Counted from the stretch's first letter, positions 55,370 to 63,838 are shown. The stretch: 64,000 nucleotides of DNA from Duodenibacillus sp. (GCA_017628205.1 JAGBZO010000045.1:151883-215882), one strand, 5' to 3'. Numbers and translations: made by a program. The notes: a model not told the origin generated them from the letters alone.

Positions 55370-57372
55370 GCTTGCGTATCCTGTTTGGTCGCTTGCAATC
55401 GTGCAGAAACGATTTCCGCAATGTCTTCGATACGCGTCGTATCGGCGTCGTTGTTTTGCTGCGCCTGAGCGCTGGACAACATCGTCAGACAGTGCGGGCA
55501 GGCGACGGCGATGCATTCGCTCTTGGTTTGTTTCAGTTCCTTCAGTCGAATGACGTTTATACGACCGGGGCGATCCATAAAGATTTGTGCGCCGCCGGCA
55601 CCGCAACAGGTCGCATTGGCTCCGGTATTGGACGCTTCAATCAAACGAGCGCCCGATTTGTTGAGAATGGCACGGGGTGTTTGCTCAATACCGTTGTAAC
55701 GCGCCAAATAGCAAGGATCATGGAACACGATCGAGCCGATTTGTTCCTGAGTCAAGGGCAGGCGGTTTTCACGCAACAAGCGATCGATGAAATCGGCGTG
55801 ACTGGTCACCTCATACGCCCCGCCCTCAAATTGCGGATATTCGTTTTTGAGAGTGCTGAAGCAGTGCGGGCAGGCGGCGACGATTTCACCGAAACTGTAT
55901 TGCGCCAAATTTTCAATGTTTTCCATGGCGGCGGTTTGGAAGAGGTATTCTTCCCCGGCTCGTCTGGCGAAATCGGCGTGGCAGCGTTCCTCTTGCATGA
56001 CGGCAAACGAGACACCGGCCGATTTGAAAATGTTCACCATCGCCTTGGCGATCTTTTGTGCTCGGCGATCGTAAGAGGCGGAACAGCCAACCCAATACAG
56101 AACGTCGACGTGTTGACCGGGTTTGGCCACGGGAACGTCAAGTCCCTTCGCCCAAGCCAAGCGGCTGCCCGGATCCATACCCCAAGGATTACCGACGCTG
56201 GCGGTGTTTTCCAATGCGCCGGCCAAGCCTTCGGGGAAGTCGCCTTGCTCCAGTGCCAAATGACGACGCATGGAGACGATCAATTCGTGGATCGGAATCT
56301 GAGCGGGGCAGACGTTGGTGCAGGCGCCACAGGTGGTGCAACTCCAAAGCGCATCCTTTTCGACAATACCGTCAATCAGCTCTTGCTCGCTCGACGGGGT
56401 GTGCATGCGATGCTTCAAAGACAAGATCAAGTTCTTGGGATCCAACGGGGTTTTGGCTTTGACGGCCGGGCAGACGCCGCGGCAACGGCCGCACTCGGTG
56501 CAACCGTCGAAACGAATGCGGTCGCGCCAAGAGAATTGTTTGAAGTCCGAAATGCCGAACGATTCCTGCTCTTCAATATCTTCAATTTTGGCAATGGCTC
56601 CCATGGGTGTTTCTTTCTTCCAGAAAATGGAGGAGGGAGTCTTGAAAATATGGGCGTAATAGGTCAGGGGAATGGCCGCGACAAACGTCAAGGCGGCTAG
56701 GCCGTGGATGACCCAGACATAAATGTGCAGCGTCCGCAGTGTGTCTTCGGACAAGCCGACAAAGGCAAGGGAGATCACGTGACCGACGGGAGAGTAAATG
56801 CTCCATGCCGGCTGTTGCGTGGCCAAACGCAGCGCTTCGACAAGAAAACCGGTCAGGATGATGGCGACCAGACTGCCTAAAACATACGCAAATCGCTGCG
56901 ATTGTTCGACTTTGGGGTCTTGACGGACAAAGCGACGCCACAGGGAGAAGCACAGAGCGATCAAAGCGGCAAGCCCTGCAGTGTCCAAAATCAATTTGTA
57001 CATCAAGTAGAAATTGCCGGTCAAAAATTGCTTGCCGAACACATAGTGGCCGATATCCCAGTCGAGCGTGGCGGTTGCCGTGCCCCAGAACAACAGCAAA
57101 AAGCCCCAGAAAATGGCGAAGTGAGCCTTGCCGCTGGCGCCTTGCATGACGCGCGGTTGAAGGAAAATTTCTTTGAGCATTTGCTTGGTACGCCATTGGG
57201 TCAAGGGGGCGACCTTTTCATCGGCGGCGCCAAGACGGCGGGATTTGATGGAGCGAACAATGCCGGCAATACAAATGATCAAGGCGGCGAGGCCGACAAT
57301 ATAAACGCCGATTTCAGCCCACAGAGGCACATTCCAAAACCCGGGGCGAACCGGAATAGCAGTCGATTGCAT
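55366..57372 (-). CDS. Membrane-bound Fe-S oxidoreductase (heterodisulfide reductase/NarI-like fusion)
   Basis: This 668-residue inner-membrane protein has a NarI/HdrE-like heme b-type membrane part (helices at about 20-40, 85-105, 125-145, 160-180 and 220-240). Two [4Fe-4S] motifs follow (CTECGRCRGVCP from 291, CTTCGACTNVCP from 345). Two CCG domains come next, the second with NATCCGAGGAQ and ACPHCLTML. Such fusions pass electrons between a soluble donor, often an electron-transfer flavoprotein or a dehydrogenase, and the quinone pool. No etfAB or dehydrogenase genes are adjacent, so the donor is unknown. The start at 57372 lies in a region of repeated GTCGATTGCA elements. Confidence 0.88.
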   Translation of the reverse strand: MQSTAIPVRPGFWNVPLWAEIGVYIVGLAALIICIAGIVRSIKSRRLGAADEKVAPLTQWRTKQMLKEIFLQPRVMQGASGKAHFAIFWGFLLLFWGTATATLDWDIGHYVFGKQFLTGNFYLMYKLILDTAGLAALIALCFSLWRRFVRQDPKVEQSQRFAYVLGSLVAIILTGFLVEALRLATQQPAWSIYSPVGHVISLAFVGLSEDTLRTLHIYVWVIHGLAALTFVAAIPLTYYAHIFKTPSSIFWKKETPMGAIAKIEDIEEQESFGISDFKQFSWRDRIRFDGCTECGRCRGVCPAVKAKTPLDPKNLILSLKHRMHTPSSEQELIDGIVEKDALWSCTTCGACTNVCPAQIPIHELIVSMRRHLALEQGDFPEGLAGALENTASVGNPWGMDPGSRLAWAKGLDVPVAKPGQHVDVLYWVGCSASYDRRAQKIAKAMVNIFKSAGVSFAVMQEERCHADFARRAGEEYLFQTAAMENIENLAQYSFGEIVAACPHCFSTLKNEYPQFEGGAYEVTSHADFIDRLLRENRLPLTQEQIGSIVFHDPCYLARYNGIEQTPRAILNKSGARLIEASNTGANATCCGAGGAQIFMDRPGRINVIRLKELKQTKSECIAVACPHCLTMLSSAQAQQNNDADTTRIEDIAEIVSARLQATKQDTQA

Positions 57373-57434
57373 ATCAGTAAGAACGAATGAAAAAACACAA
57401 CGGCTTCACATGTCGATTGCACGGTATGCAATCG
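57362..57434 (-). promoter_or_regulatory. Repeated palindromic element at the start of the Fe-S/IclR operon
   Basis: CGATTGCA (57414-57421) and TGCAATCG (57427-57434) form a palindrome with a 5-base spacer. A second copy of GTCGATTGCA lies at 57362-57371, over the start codon region. A weak promoter-like pair (TAGACA at 57485-57480, TATTCT at 57460-57455, 19-bp spacer) would place the start just before the palindrome. It is a good candidate operator for the coupled IclR regulator. Confidence 0.5.
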
Positions 57435-57735
57435 GCGTGTCGAGCTAAGGCGGAAGAATACCGCAAATTGAAGGGGTTTTGTCTATTCTAAAAAGGCGGA
57501 TTTGCTCGTTTTCAGCAGGAAAAGTCGGGGAATTGAGCACTAATGACGGACGTCGAGCTATAAGAGGACTCTTTTCACAGAGTGAAAAAATGCGAACCGC
57601 GGAATAAATGGAAAACGTTCATGCCTCTGCAATGGGCCAAGAAGTTTTGTCCGTGTCGGTGCATCAAGCAAAGACGTGCGAAAACAACATCATGGAATAA
57701 TCGACGTTGTTGAATCGAGACGAGCAATTTGAAAA
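57435..57735. other. Intergenic stretch without a recognisable gene
   Basis: About 300 bp between the Fe-S oxidoreductase gene and the autotransporter 3' end. The oxidoreductase promoter probably lies in the first 60 bp. A short hairpin TTTTCAC/GTGAAAA lies near 57572-57588. I see no coding frame or RNA family in the rest. Confidence 0.6.
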
Positions 57736-57763
57736 GAGGCGACCCGTAACCGAGCCGCCTTTT
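57732..57763 (-). terminator. Probable terminator after the autotransporter remnant
   Basis: An imperfect hairpin with two mismatches joins AAAAGAGGCG and CCGCCTTTT. On the minus strand it ends in CTTTTC. It lies about 25 bp past the autotransporter stop. Confidence 0.6.
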
Positions 57764-57789
57764 CGTCAGTGCAACTGTTGGGATTTAAA

Positions 57790-59145
57790 TCAGAACATAT
57801 AACGCGCACCGAAATTCCATTGATACGGGCTCTTTAACTTGGAGTCCGTCGTGGTTTGGAATTCGCCGTACACGGCGAAGTTCTTCGCAACGTTATACGT
57901 GCCACCAATAGCAAATTCACCCCAGGTACTGCCCAAATCTTCTTCCATGGCCTCAAGACCGTTGCTCATCGTGATGCGAGCTTTGCCCATGGCTTGGTGA
58001 GCGACGCTGGCCTTGACGTAATCCGAGCCGTGTTCGAACTTGGCACTGAAGGCAAGGCCCAAGCGACCGACGAGGCTTTCGAGCTTGTCTTGCTTGGCGG
58101 CGACGCCGTCGTCGGTCGTGTAAGACACATCGTCCATCACGCTGTAGCTTACTTCGGCTTGCGGTTCAATCCAGAACTTGTCCGTTAAGCTGAAGCGCCA
58201 ACCGTATTCGGCACAAATGCTACAACCGTTGGTATCGTAAGAGCCCTTGCTCATGGCGCCGGTGGTGTAAGCCATTGCGAAGTCATTGTCAAAATGATTG
58301 TGCTTGACGATTACGTCGACAAATTGTCCGTTTTCAGCCATCCAGCCGCCGTAAGCACCGAGGCTGTAGGACTTGTCTTCGTTCTTACCGTTGTTGAGCT
58401 TGCCTTCGCCTTCGGAGTAGCTGGCGGCCAAACCAAAATAGAAGTTATCCGCAATGCGCGTATCGGCACCGATTTGGATTGTATTGTGGTCATACTTCAA
58501 TCCGCGATCGCCGTACTTCATTTGGCCGCCGTAGGTGCGAGCCCAAGCACCGTGCTGGTTCGGGTAAGAGCGCAAATCGCCCAAACGCTTGTTGACATCG
58601 TTAATCTGTGCAATCCAAGAAAGTATTTGGAGGCTTGCGACATCGTTGGGGCTTTCGGACACGGAGGTGTTGCTCTCTTGATTGTCGGAGACGATTTGCT
58701 TGTCACCGCCGGCGCCAACAACAATTTGACGTTGCGTACTGTTGGAACCCTCGTTTTGAACAATCGTAAAGCCCGGGTTTTGTTCGGGATTTTCAAAACA
58801 CAGGCCCTTGGCCACATCGGCACCCGACATATTGGCAGGAATCGTATCGTAGACCACATTAAGCGCAGGGCCGCTTTGCGAGTTGTTGCGCAGCATCATG
58901 CGGGCCGGTGCAGCTTGAGTGAGATTGCCGATGGTGAATTGCTCAGCCTTCGGCGTCGTTGCCGTAAACGTTAAATCCTTATTAAAGGCTAAGTTATTGA
59001 TCTTAAGATTGTGCGCGCCTGCATGGATGGTGGCGGCAGCGGCTGCAATATCACGAGTCGTTGAAGACATCGGCGTTTCAATCGTCAAATCGGATACCGT
59101 CGAGTTGCCCGTCATATTCCATGCAGAACCTTCTTCCATGGTCAA
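57790..59145 (-). CDS. Autotransporter beta-barrel domain, N-terminally truncated
   Basis: The last ~270 residues form an autotransporter (type Va) outer-membrane barrel. HGAWARTYGGQMKYGDRGLKY starts the barrel, and the end WNFGARYMF has the aromatic C-terminal residue recognised by the BAM complex. About 170 residues of beta-helix-like passenger precede it (ESLQGVFLTMEEGSAWNMTGN). There is no signal peptide, and the frame is closed upstream by TAG at 59184-59182. The protein as written cannot be exported. The listed start (TTG 59145; ATG 59139 is next) is only the first possible codon. A second passenger fragment lies just upstream in another frame. Confidence 0.75.
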   Translation of the reverse strand: MTMEEGSAWNMTGNSTVSDLTIETPMSSTTRDIAAAAATIHAGAHNLKINNLAFNKDLTFTATTPKAEQFTIGNLTQAAPARMMLRNNSQSGPALNVVYDTIPANMSGADVAKGLCFENPEQNPGFTIVQNEGSNSTQRQIVVGAGGDKQIVSDNQESNTSVSESPNDVASLQILSWIAQINDVNKRLGDLRSYPNQHGAWARTYGGQMKYGDRGLKYDHNTIQIGADTRIADNFYFGLAASYSEGEGKLNNGKNEDKSYSLGAYGGWMAENGQFVDVIVKHNHFDNDFAMAYTTGAMSKGSYDTNGCSICAEYGWRFSLTDKFWIEPQAEVSYSVMDDVSYTTDDGVAAKQDKLESLVGRLGLAFSAKFEHGSDYVKASVAHQAMGKARITMSNGLEAMEEDLGSTWGEFAIGGTYNVAKNFAVYGEFQTTTDSKLKSPYQWNFGARYMF

Positions 59146-59342
59146 GAAGACGCCTTGGAGCGATTCCTTAGGGGTGGGGCGCTACGAGCGAGACTAAAGA
59201 GCATAGGCACGTCCGAGGCGGGAGCCACACCGGAGTCCTCCAGAAAATCTTCAATAACACCTTCGAGCGATTGGTTCTTCTTTAACTTCAATTTGACAGC
59301 ATTGTTGGAGGTGCCGTTGTTCGTAACATAGATATTGCCCAT
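59142..59342 (-). pseudogene. Frameshifted 5' passenger fragment of the autotransporter
   Basis: A frame from ATG 59342 encodes MGNIYVTNNGTSNNAVKL and then LKKNQSLEGVIEDFLEDSG before stopping at 59142. It is Asn/Thr-rich and passenger-like. One extra C in the C-tract near 59170-59178 would join it to the downstream frame as ...SAPPPKESLQGVFLTM.... The fragment has no signal peptide and the expected upstream part is missing. I read the locus as an autotransporter gene that lost its 5' end and then suffered a one-base deletion. Confidence 0.55.
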
Positions 59343-59389
59343 CAAACTATCCGATCCGGTACATCGGACAGACATTCGGCAAAGAAGGC

Positions 59390-59432
59390 AATAACGGCAA
59401 CAGACACGCTGTCCAAGTCTGTCGCCGTTATT
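59390..59432 (-). terminator. Probable terminator after the aldo/keto reductase gene
   Basis: AATAACGGC (59390-59398) pairs with GCCGTTATT (59424-59432), with inner ACAGAC/GTCTGT pairing. The T-run on the minus strand is weak. Confidence 0.6.
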
Positions 59433-59448
59433 ATTCAGTCGGCGTGAA

Positions 59449-60477
59449 TTACATGGCCGGGTTGGGGATTTCGTTATGAATTTCTTCGATTCGGGCCAAG
59501 ACTTCTTCGGACAACACGACGTTGCATGCGCTGACGTCGGCTTTGAGCTGTTCCAATGAGGTGGCCCCCAAAATCGTCGACGATACAAACCAACGGGAAG
59601 AAACGAACCCGAGAGCCAATTCGATCGGCGTTAAGCCGGCGCTCGTTGCCAAATCCAAGTATTTTTGGGTGGCGCGACCGACGCTGGGACGGGTGTAGCG
59701 AGGCGAGTAGTCCGAAGGGAATTGGGTGAATCGGCCGATGGCTCCGGGCTTGAGATATTTGCCCGACAGCGTGCCGCCAGCTAACGGGGAGTAAGCCAAC
59801 AAAGCGACGTCTTCGTTCCAACACGTTTCGTCAAGCCCTTGTTCGAATTGACGGTTGGTCAACGAGTATGCGTTCTGAATGGAGACGATGCGCGGCAGGT
59901 CGTATTCGTCTGCCAAACGACAGAACTCGCAGACCCCCCAGGACGTTTCGTTGGAAACGCCGAGAGCTCGAATTTTGCCTTCGTCAATCAGTTCCTTGAA
60001 TACTTCAAGTTGTTCGCGAATGCCGACTTCTGCGATGCGTTCCTCTTCCGTCGGAGGAACGTAACGCGTGTTTCCGAAGATCGGCGCTTTGCGACAAGGC
60101 CAATGAATCTGATAAAGGTCGATGTAATCGGTTTGCAAACGAGCGAGCGATTCGTCGATGGCGCGACGAATGCCGTCAAGCGAGTATTTCCCGTCTCGGA
60201 TCCAACGGCGCCCGGGACCGGAAACTTTGGAGGCAACGATGACTTCGTCGCGTTTTTGATGCTTCAACCACTCGCCGATGTAGCGTTCCGTCAGGCCCTG
60301 CGTCTCGGGGCGGGTGTAAACGGGATACATCTCGGCGCAGTCGATGAATCGAATGTCGTTGTCGAAGGCCCACTGCAATTGTTCGTGTGCCTCGTCCATC
60401 GTGTTTTGTTCGCCGAAAGTCATGGTCCCGAGAATAATCTTCGGGAAGGCGAACGGGGAAGTAGTCTTGCGAGTCAT
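59449..60477 (-). CDS. tas: Aldo/keto reductase, Tas family
   Basis: This NADP(H)-dependent oxidoreductase has 342 residues. It matches the E. coli Tas pattern closely: LGTMTFGEQNTMDEAHEQL at the N-terminus, DCAEMYPV with the catalytic Tyr, ETQGLTERYIGEWL, and DLYQIHWP with the catalytic His. GVSNETSWGV and YSPLAGGTLSGKYL follow. The natural substrate of Tas is not settled. The ATG at 60477 follows AAGGA and lies 11 bp after the pyrD-like stop, so it is the last gene of the nudix-aat-bpt-pyrD unit. Confidence 0.92.
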   Translation of the reverse strand: MTRKTTSPFAFPKIILGTMTFGEQNTMDEAHEQLQWAFDNDIRFIDCAEMYPVYTRPETQGLTERYIGEWLKHQKRDEVIVASKVSGPGRRWIRDGKYSLDGIRRAIDESLARLQTDYIDLYQIHWPCRKAPIFGNTRYVPPTEEERIAEVGIREQLEVFKELIDEGKIRALGVSNETSWGVCEFCRLADEYDLPRIVSIQNAYSLTNRQFEQGLDETCWNEDVALLAYSPLAGGTLSGKYLKPGAIGRFTQFPSDYSPRYTRPSVGRATQKYLDLATSAGLTPIELALGFVSSRWFVSSTILGATSLEQLKADVSACNVVLSEEVLARIEEIHNEIPNPAM

Positions 60478-60488
60478 AGCGCAGTTCC

Positions 60489-61538
60489 TTAGATTTGGGC
60501 GTGTTCTCGTCGCCAACCGGCGGCGGCTTCAACGCATTCAGCGACCAGAGAGGGGCCCTGATACACCAACCCTGAGTATAGTTGAACCAGGCTTGCTCCT
60601 GCTTGGAGCTTCTCGACGACATCGTTCGGTGTCATAACACCGCCCGAAGCAATGACGGGCAACTGAGAACCCAAATGCTCCGTCAAGCGCGCGACGCAAT
60701 GCGTTGTTCTCTCGGACAGCGGACGGCCGGACAACAATCCCGCGTCATTGCTTAATCCTTCGATGACGGAGCAATCGTTGGAGGCGGACGTGCCGACGAT
60801 ACCGTCCATGTTCAGGGAAAGCACTGTGTCGGCTAATCGCAACAATTGATCATCGGATAAATCGGGAGAGATTTTTACGGCGATGGGTTTGTAGGGCTGG
60901 TCATGTTCGGAAATAAGGCGAGAACGCTCGTCACGAAGAGCGGATAAGAGTCCCGTCAGGATTGCTTCGGAGTGCAGAAGATGCGTTGTACGTGCTTCAG
61001 TCGAAGTCAGATTGATGCAGAAGTAGTCCGCCTTGGCGTAAGTCTGCTTGAAAGTAAACAGATAGTCGTTGACGCAATTTTCTACGGCGGTGACCGAGTT
61101 TTTTTCGATGTTAATACCGAGAATGCCGCCTCTAAGATGGAAACAGTCGGCACTGCGCAAGTTGCGCAACGTCTGCTCGACGCCGCAACTGCTCGAGGGC
61201 GTTGCATCGACCAGTGCCTGTCGCGGCTTGATGCGAACGCAGTCGTTGGCCGTTCGAATGCCTTGGGCGGTAGGACAGACGGGGCCGACTTCGATATGAC
61301 CGAAACCGAGGGCGCCAAATGCGCTGACACAGTCAGCATTGACATCCATACCGGCTGCCAAGCCAACGGCATTGGGAAATCGAATGCCCATGACGACGGT
61401 CGGATCTTCTTGCGGCATGTGACAACAGTCCTTGTGCCAGCCCATTGTTGTCATCCAATCGAGATTGGATATCATGAGTTGGTGAGAGGTGGCCGGCGGC
61501 AAAAGAGGAAGAATGCGCGAGCAAAGTTTAAATAACAT
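60489..61538 (-). CDS. pyrD: PyrD (class 2 dihydroorotate dehydrogenase) homologue with altered substrate site
   Basis: This 349-residue protein is in the expected place after aat-bpt and keeps the fold and FMN features of quinone-dependent dihydroorotate dehydrogenase: GLAAGMD (59-65), GILGINI, IAVKISPDLS with Lys222, LLSGRPL, GASLVQLYSG. The residues that hold orotate in E. coli PyrD are replaced. Lys66 is Val66, the NRMGFNN loop with Asn111 is absent, SSPNTPGLR is changed to TSTEARTTHL (losing Asn177), and the ATN of Asn246 is GTS. The serine base appears kept as Ser179. Either it is inactive, has another substrate, or belongs to a strongly divergent lineage. The start at ATG 61538 gives a normal N-terminus; ATG 61577 overlaps bpt. 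Confidence 0.85.
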   Translation of the reverse strand: MLFKLCSRILPLLPPATSHQLMISNLDWMTTMGWHKDCCHMPQEDPTVVMGIRFPNAVGLAAGMDVNADCVSAFGALGFGHIEVGPVCPTAQGIRTANDCVRIKPRQALVDATPSSSCGVEQTLRNLRSADCFHLRGGILGINIEKNSVTAVENCVNDYLFTFKQTYAKADYFCINLTSTEARTTHLLHSEAILTGLLSALRDERSRLISEHDQPYKPIAVKISPDLSDDQLLRLADTVLSLNMDGIVGTSASNDCSVIEGLSNDAGLLSGRPLSERTTHCVARLTEHLGSQLPVIASGGVMTPNDVVEKLQAGASLVQLYSGLVYQGPSLVAECVEAAAGWRREHAQI

Positions 61539-61551
61539 GTCGTATCCGTCG

Positions 61552-62280
61552 TTAAGTAGTCTCTTGTAAGAACGCATCGAAGTCTAGCCAACGGGAGTTG
61601 TGAAAGACTTCCGTCGGCTGAAAGTTTCGTTTGTAGTCCATGCGAGGATAATTTTGAAGCCAGTATCCCAAATATAAGTAGGGATAGCCGAGACGTTTGG
61701 CTAATTCTAACTCGTACAAAATGCAGAACGTGCCAAGGCTTGACGTACGGGCTTGCGGGTCATAAAAGGTGTAAACCGCGCTCAGGCCATCGGCTGTATC
61801 GTCGACGACGGCAACCGCAGCCGGGGCTTGTGTGTCCGGGTAAGAAAACTCCAAAAGAAACGTTCTTGCCGAAGTTCCCAGAAGATGTTTGGTGTAGTCC
61901 TGCTCGGTCATGGTGCTCATGTATCCGCCGTGCCGCATACGCTCGTAACGGATGAACAGGTCGTAATGCTCCTGAACGAAGACGGGAGGTAGCGAGCGGA
62001 CAAGAAGATGCGAGTTGCGTTTCAACGTTTTGCGTTGGGTGGCGTTCGGAATGAATTCGTTCGTTCGTACGCGGGTGGATTTGCAGGCTTGGCAGTCGGC
62101 GCATACAGGGCAATATTGAGCCGTTCCGTCTCGACGATACCCGTTCTGAATCAGAATATCGTATGACTCGGGTGTGGATTGGGCGGGATCGCACAGGCGA
62201 ATTTGAGACTTCTTTTCCGGGAAATAAGAGCAAGAGGTCTCGAATTCAAAACAAGTAAAACGGTAGCTCGGAGTACTCAT
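61552..62280 (-). CDS. bpt: Aspartate/glutamate leucyltransferase (Bpt)
   Basis: Bpt (an ATE1-related enzyme) adds leucine to N-terminal Asp or Glu, making N-degrons for ClpS-ClpAP. The 242-residue protein has the N-terminal cysteine cluster CPVCADCQAC near residues 56-65 and the segment RYERMRHGGYMS. The GYWLQNYPRMDYKRNFQP segment is typical of the family. It overlaps the aat stop by four bases. Together with aat it covers both bacterial N-end-rule transferases. Confidence 0.94.
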   Translation of the reverse strand: MSTPSYRFTCFEFETSCSYFPEKKSQIRLCDPAQSTPESYDILIQNGYRRDGTAQYCPVCADCQACKSTRVRTNEFIPNATQRKTLKRNSHLLVRSLPPVFVQEHYDLFIRYERMRHGGYMSTMTEQDYTKHLLGTSARTFLLEFSYPDTQAPAAVAVVDDTADGLSAVYTFYDPQARTSSLGTFCILYELELAKRLGYPYLYLGYWLQNYPRMDYKRNFQPTEVFHNSRWLDFDAFLQETT

Positions 62281-63041
62281 ACGCTGAGACGGTCGTTAAG
62301 AGGGCGATCTCGCAGGCAGGACCAAGACATGGCAAGCGGCTCGTCGTACAGTTGTCGGCTCAGATGAGTGAAGGTCGCGCGAGACATGGTTCCTGCACCT
62401 AGACTTTGCAGGTGGTCGGTGTGGGCTTGGCAGTCGATGAGATCGACGCCTAAATCGGAGGATAGGTGGCACAAAAGGGCCAGAGCGATTTTAGAGACGT
62501 CCGGGCACAGATGGAACATGGACTCGCCGACGAAGACTTTGCCAAAGCACGTACCCCAAAGGCCGCCAACTAATTGTCCGTTTACGTGAACCGATATCGA
62601 GTGGACGTAACCGAGATCGGCCAACAGACCGTAGGTGTCGATGTATTCCGATGTGATCCAGGTTTCGGGTTGGTTTTTGCGTACTGTTTCGGCGCATGCT
62701 CGAATAACGTCTTTCGTCTCTTTGTCAACAAACAACAGGCAATCGTGTTTGCTGTACCTGAAACGAGCCGCCTGTCGAAGTCGTTTGGCAAATGTTCGGC
62801 TGCAATGCAAATGCGTCGGAATCAGGACGGTACGATCCAGGGGGCTGAACCAATAAAAGAGATCGCTGTGTTTGAACCACGGAAAAATGCCGTACCGATA
62901 GCCTCCTGCGACAAGTTCGGGGGAAAGCGATTGCGTTACGGCAACACACTCGTCGCACTCCTCAAGTCGGGAGGCGACGTAGGCAAATTCTTCAGGATTG
63001 CGAACGAAGAAAACTGGCGGTTCGGAAGTAGGGTTGGTCAT
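62277..63041 (-). CDS. aat: Leucyl/phenylalanyl-tRNA--protein transferase
   Basis: Aat adds Leu or Phe to N-terminal Lys or Arg. The 254-residue protein has the typical GGYRYGIFPWF near residue 47 and WWSP-like YWFSPLDRTVL. GLWGTCFGKVFVGESMFH and LIDCQAHTDHLQSLGAG complete the pattern. It overlaps both its neighbours by four bases (nudix upstream, bpt downstream), so the genes are translationally coupled. No clpS or clpA is in the window. Confidence 0.95.
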   Translation of the reverse strand: MTNPTSEPPVFFVRNPEEFAYVASRLEECDECVAVTQSLSPELVAGGYRYGIFPWFKHSDLFYWFSPLDRTVLIPTHLHCSRTFAKRLRQAARFRYSKHDCLLFVDKETKDVIRACAETVRKNQPETWITSEYIDTYGLLADLGYVHSISVHVNGQLVGGLWGTCFGKVFVGESMFHLCPDVSKIALALLCHLSSDLGVDLIDCQAHTDHLQSLGAGTMSRATFTHLSRQLYDEPLAMSWSCLRDRPLNDRLSV

Positions 63042-63580
63042 ATCGAGAATCGATGCACCGTAAAGGAGCCTTTTTTACGATCTTCGAAAAAAGCCTGTAA
63101 CGTTAAGCGCACGGTCTGAAAACTGAGCTGCTCCCATGGAATTTCGTCTTCGGCGAACAAACGAACCTCAAGACTTTCCGATGTAGGGGAGAATTCGGGC
63201 GAGTCCAAACGAGCGCGGTAAAAGAAGCTGATGTTGTTCGAGCTGCAGGAATCGAATACAGTAAATAGGTCAATGATCGAGACTTTGGCGTTGGTCTCTT
63301 CGATGGTTTCCCGCACGGCGCCGTTTGCAAGCGTTTCGTTGATTTCCATGAAGCCGCCGGGGAGCGTCCAGCAACCGTAGCGCGGTTCAATGGCGCGTCG
63401 TGCTAACAGGACCTTGTCTTCGTAGGTGGCGACGGTTCCAACGACCGGGATGGGATTGAAGTATCGAATGTAGCCACATTTGGGGCAAACGTCTCGCAGT
63501 GCGTTTTCTCCCGGAGGAATCGCTCGTTGCATAGGAGTGCCGCACTTTTCACAGTAATAGGCGCGCGTAGTAAGCAACAT
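63038..63580 (-). CDS. Nudix hydrolase with N-terminal zinc ribbon
   Basis: This 180-residue protein has a zinc ribbon with Cys10, Cys13, Cys32 and Cys35, followed by YFNPIPVVGTV and a Nudix box at about residues 76-98 (GGFMEINE...AVRETIEETNA). Asn97 replaces the usual Gly near the end of the box. The form is that of the NudC-like/ADP-ribose pyrophosphatase-like proteins common in bacteria; the substrate is unknown. Two ATG codons lie close together. ATG 63580 is chosen because GGAGG is nine bases before it but only three before ATG 63586. It is the first gene of the aat-bpt-pyrD-tas unit. Confidence 0.85.
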   Translation of the reverse strand: MLLTTRAYYCEKCGTPMQRAIPPGENALRDVCPKCGYIRYFNPIPVVGTVATYEDKVLLARRAIEPRYGCWTLPGGFMEINETLANGAVRETIEETNAKVSIIDLFTVFDSCSSNNISFFYRARLDSPEFSPTSESLEVRLFAEDEIPWEQLSFQTVRLTLQAFFEDRKKGSFTVHRFSI

Positions 63581-63657
63581 GATCATGAACCTCCGTTTGA
63601 CGTGTAGAGTAAATAATAGGGTAGACGGGGGTGTTTTGGTGAATTGATTTAAAAGTC

Positions 63658-63686
63658 TTGACATTTAAAAAAATGCCACATATAAT
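63658..63686 (+). promoter_or_regulatory. Consensus sigma-70 promoter of tRNA-fMet
   Basis: TTGACA (63658-63663), a 17-bp spacer and TATAAT (63681-63686) match the consensus perfectly. Transcription should start near 63693, about 34 bases before the tRNA. Confidence 0.93.
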
Positions 63687-63726
63687 TCCATTCTCGCTAC
63701 GAAATGGTGGCGAAACAATCAGGGAT

Positions 63727-63803
<77 letters not shown>

Positions 63804-63813
63804 ACGATTGATG

Positions 63814-63838
63814 AGAGTTCCGTTAGGAGCTCTTTTTT
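63814..63838 (+). terminator. Intrinsic terminator after tRNA-fMet
   Basis: AGAGTTCC (63814-63821) pairs with GGAGCTCT (63826-63833) with one G-U pair, and six T follow. Confidence 0.88.

Noticed and set aside
55370-55606. A 79-residue N-terminal extension of the IclR regulator
   Set aside because: It lies inside the oxidoreductase gene, has an Arg-rich nonsense composition, and a good ribosome site sets the start at 55369.
59343-59588. 5' part of the minus-strand frame 59142-59588 as a coding gene
   Set aside because: That part is opposite-frame reading of the aldo/keto reductase 3' end and its terminator. Only the stretch after 59342 looks like autotransporter passenger.
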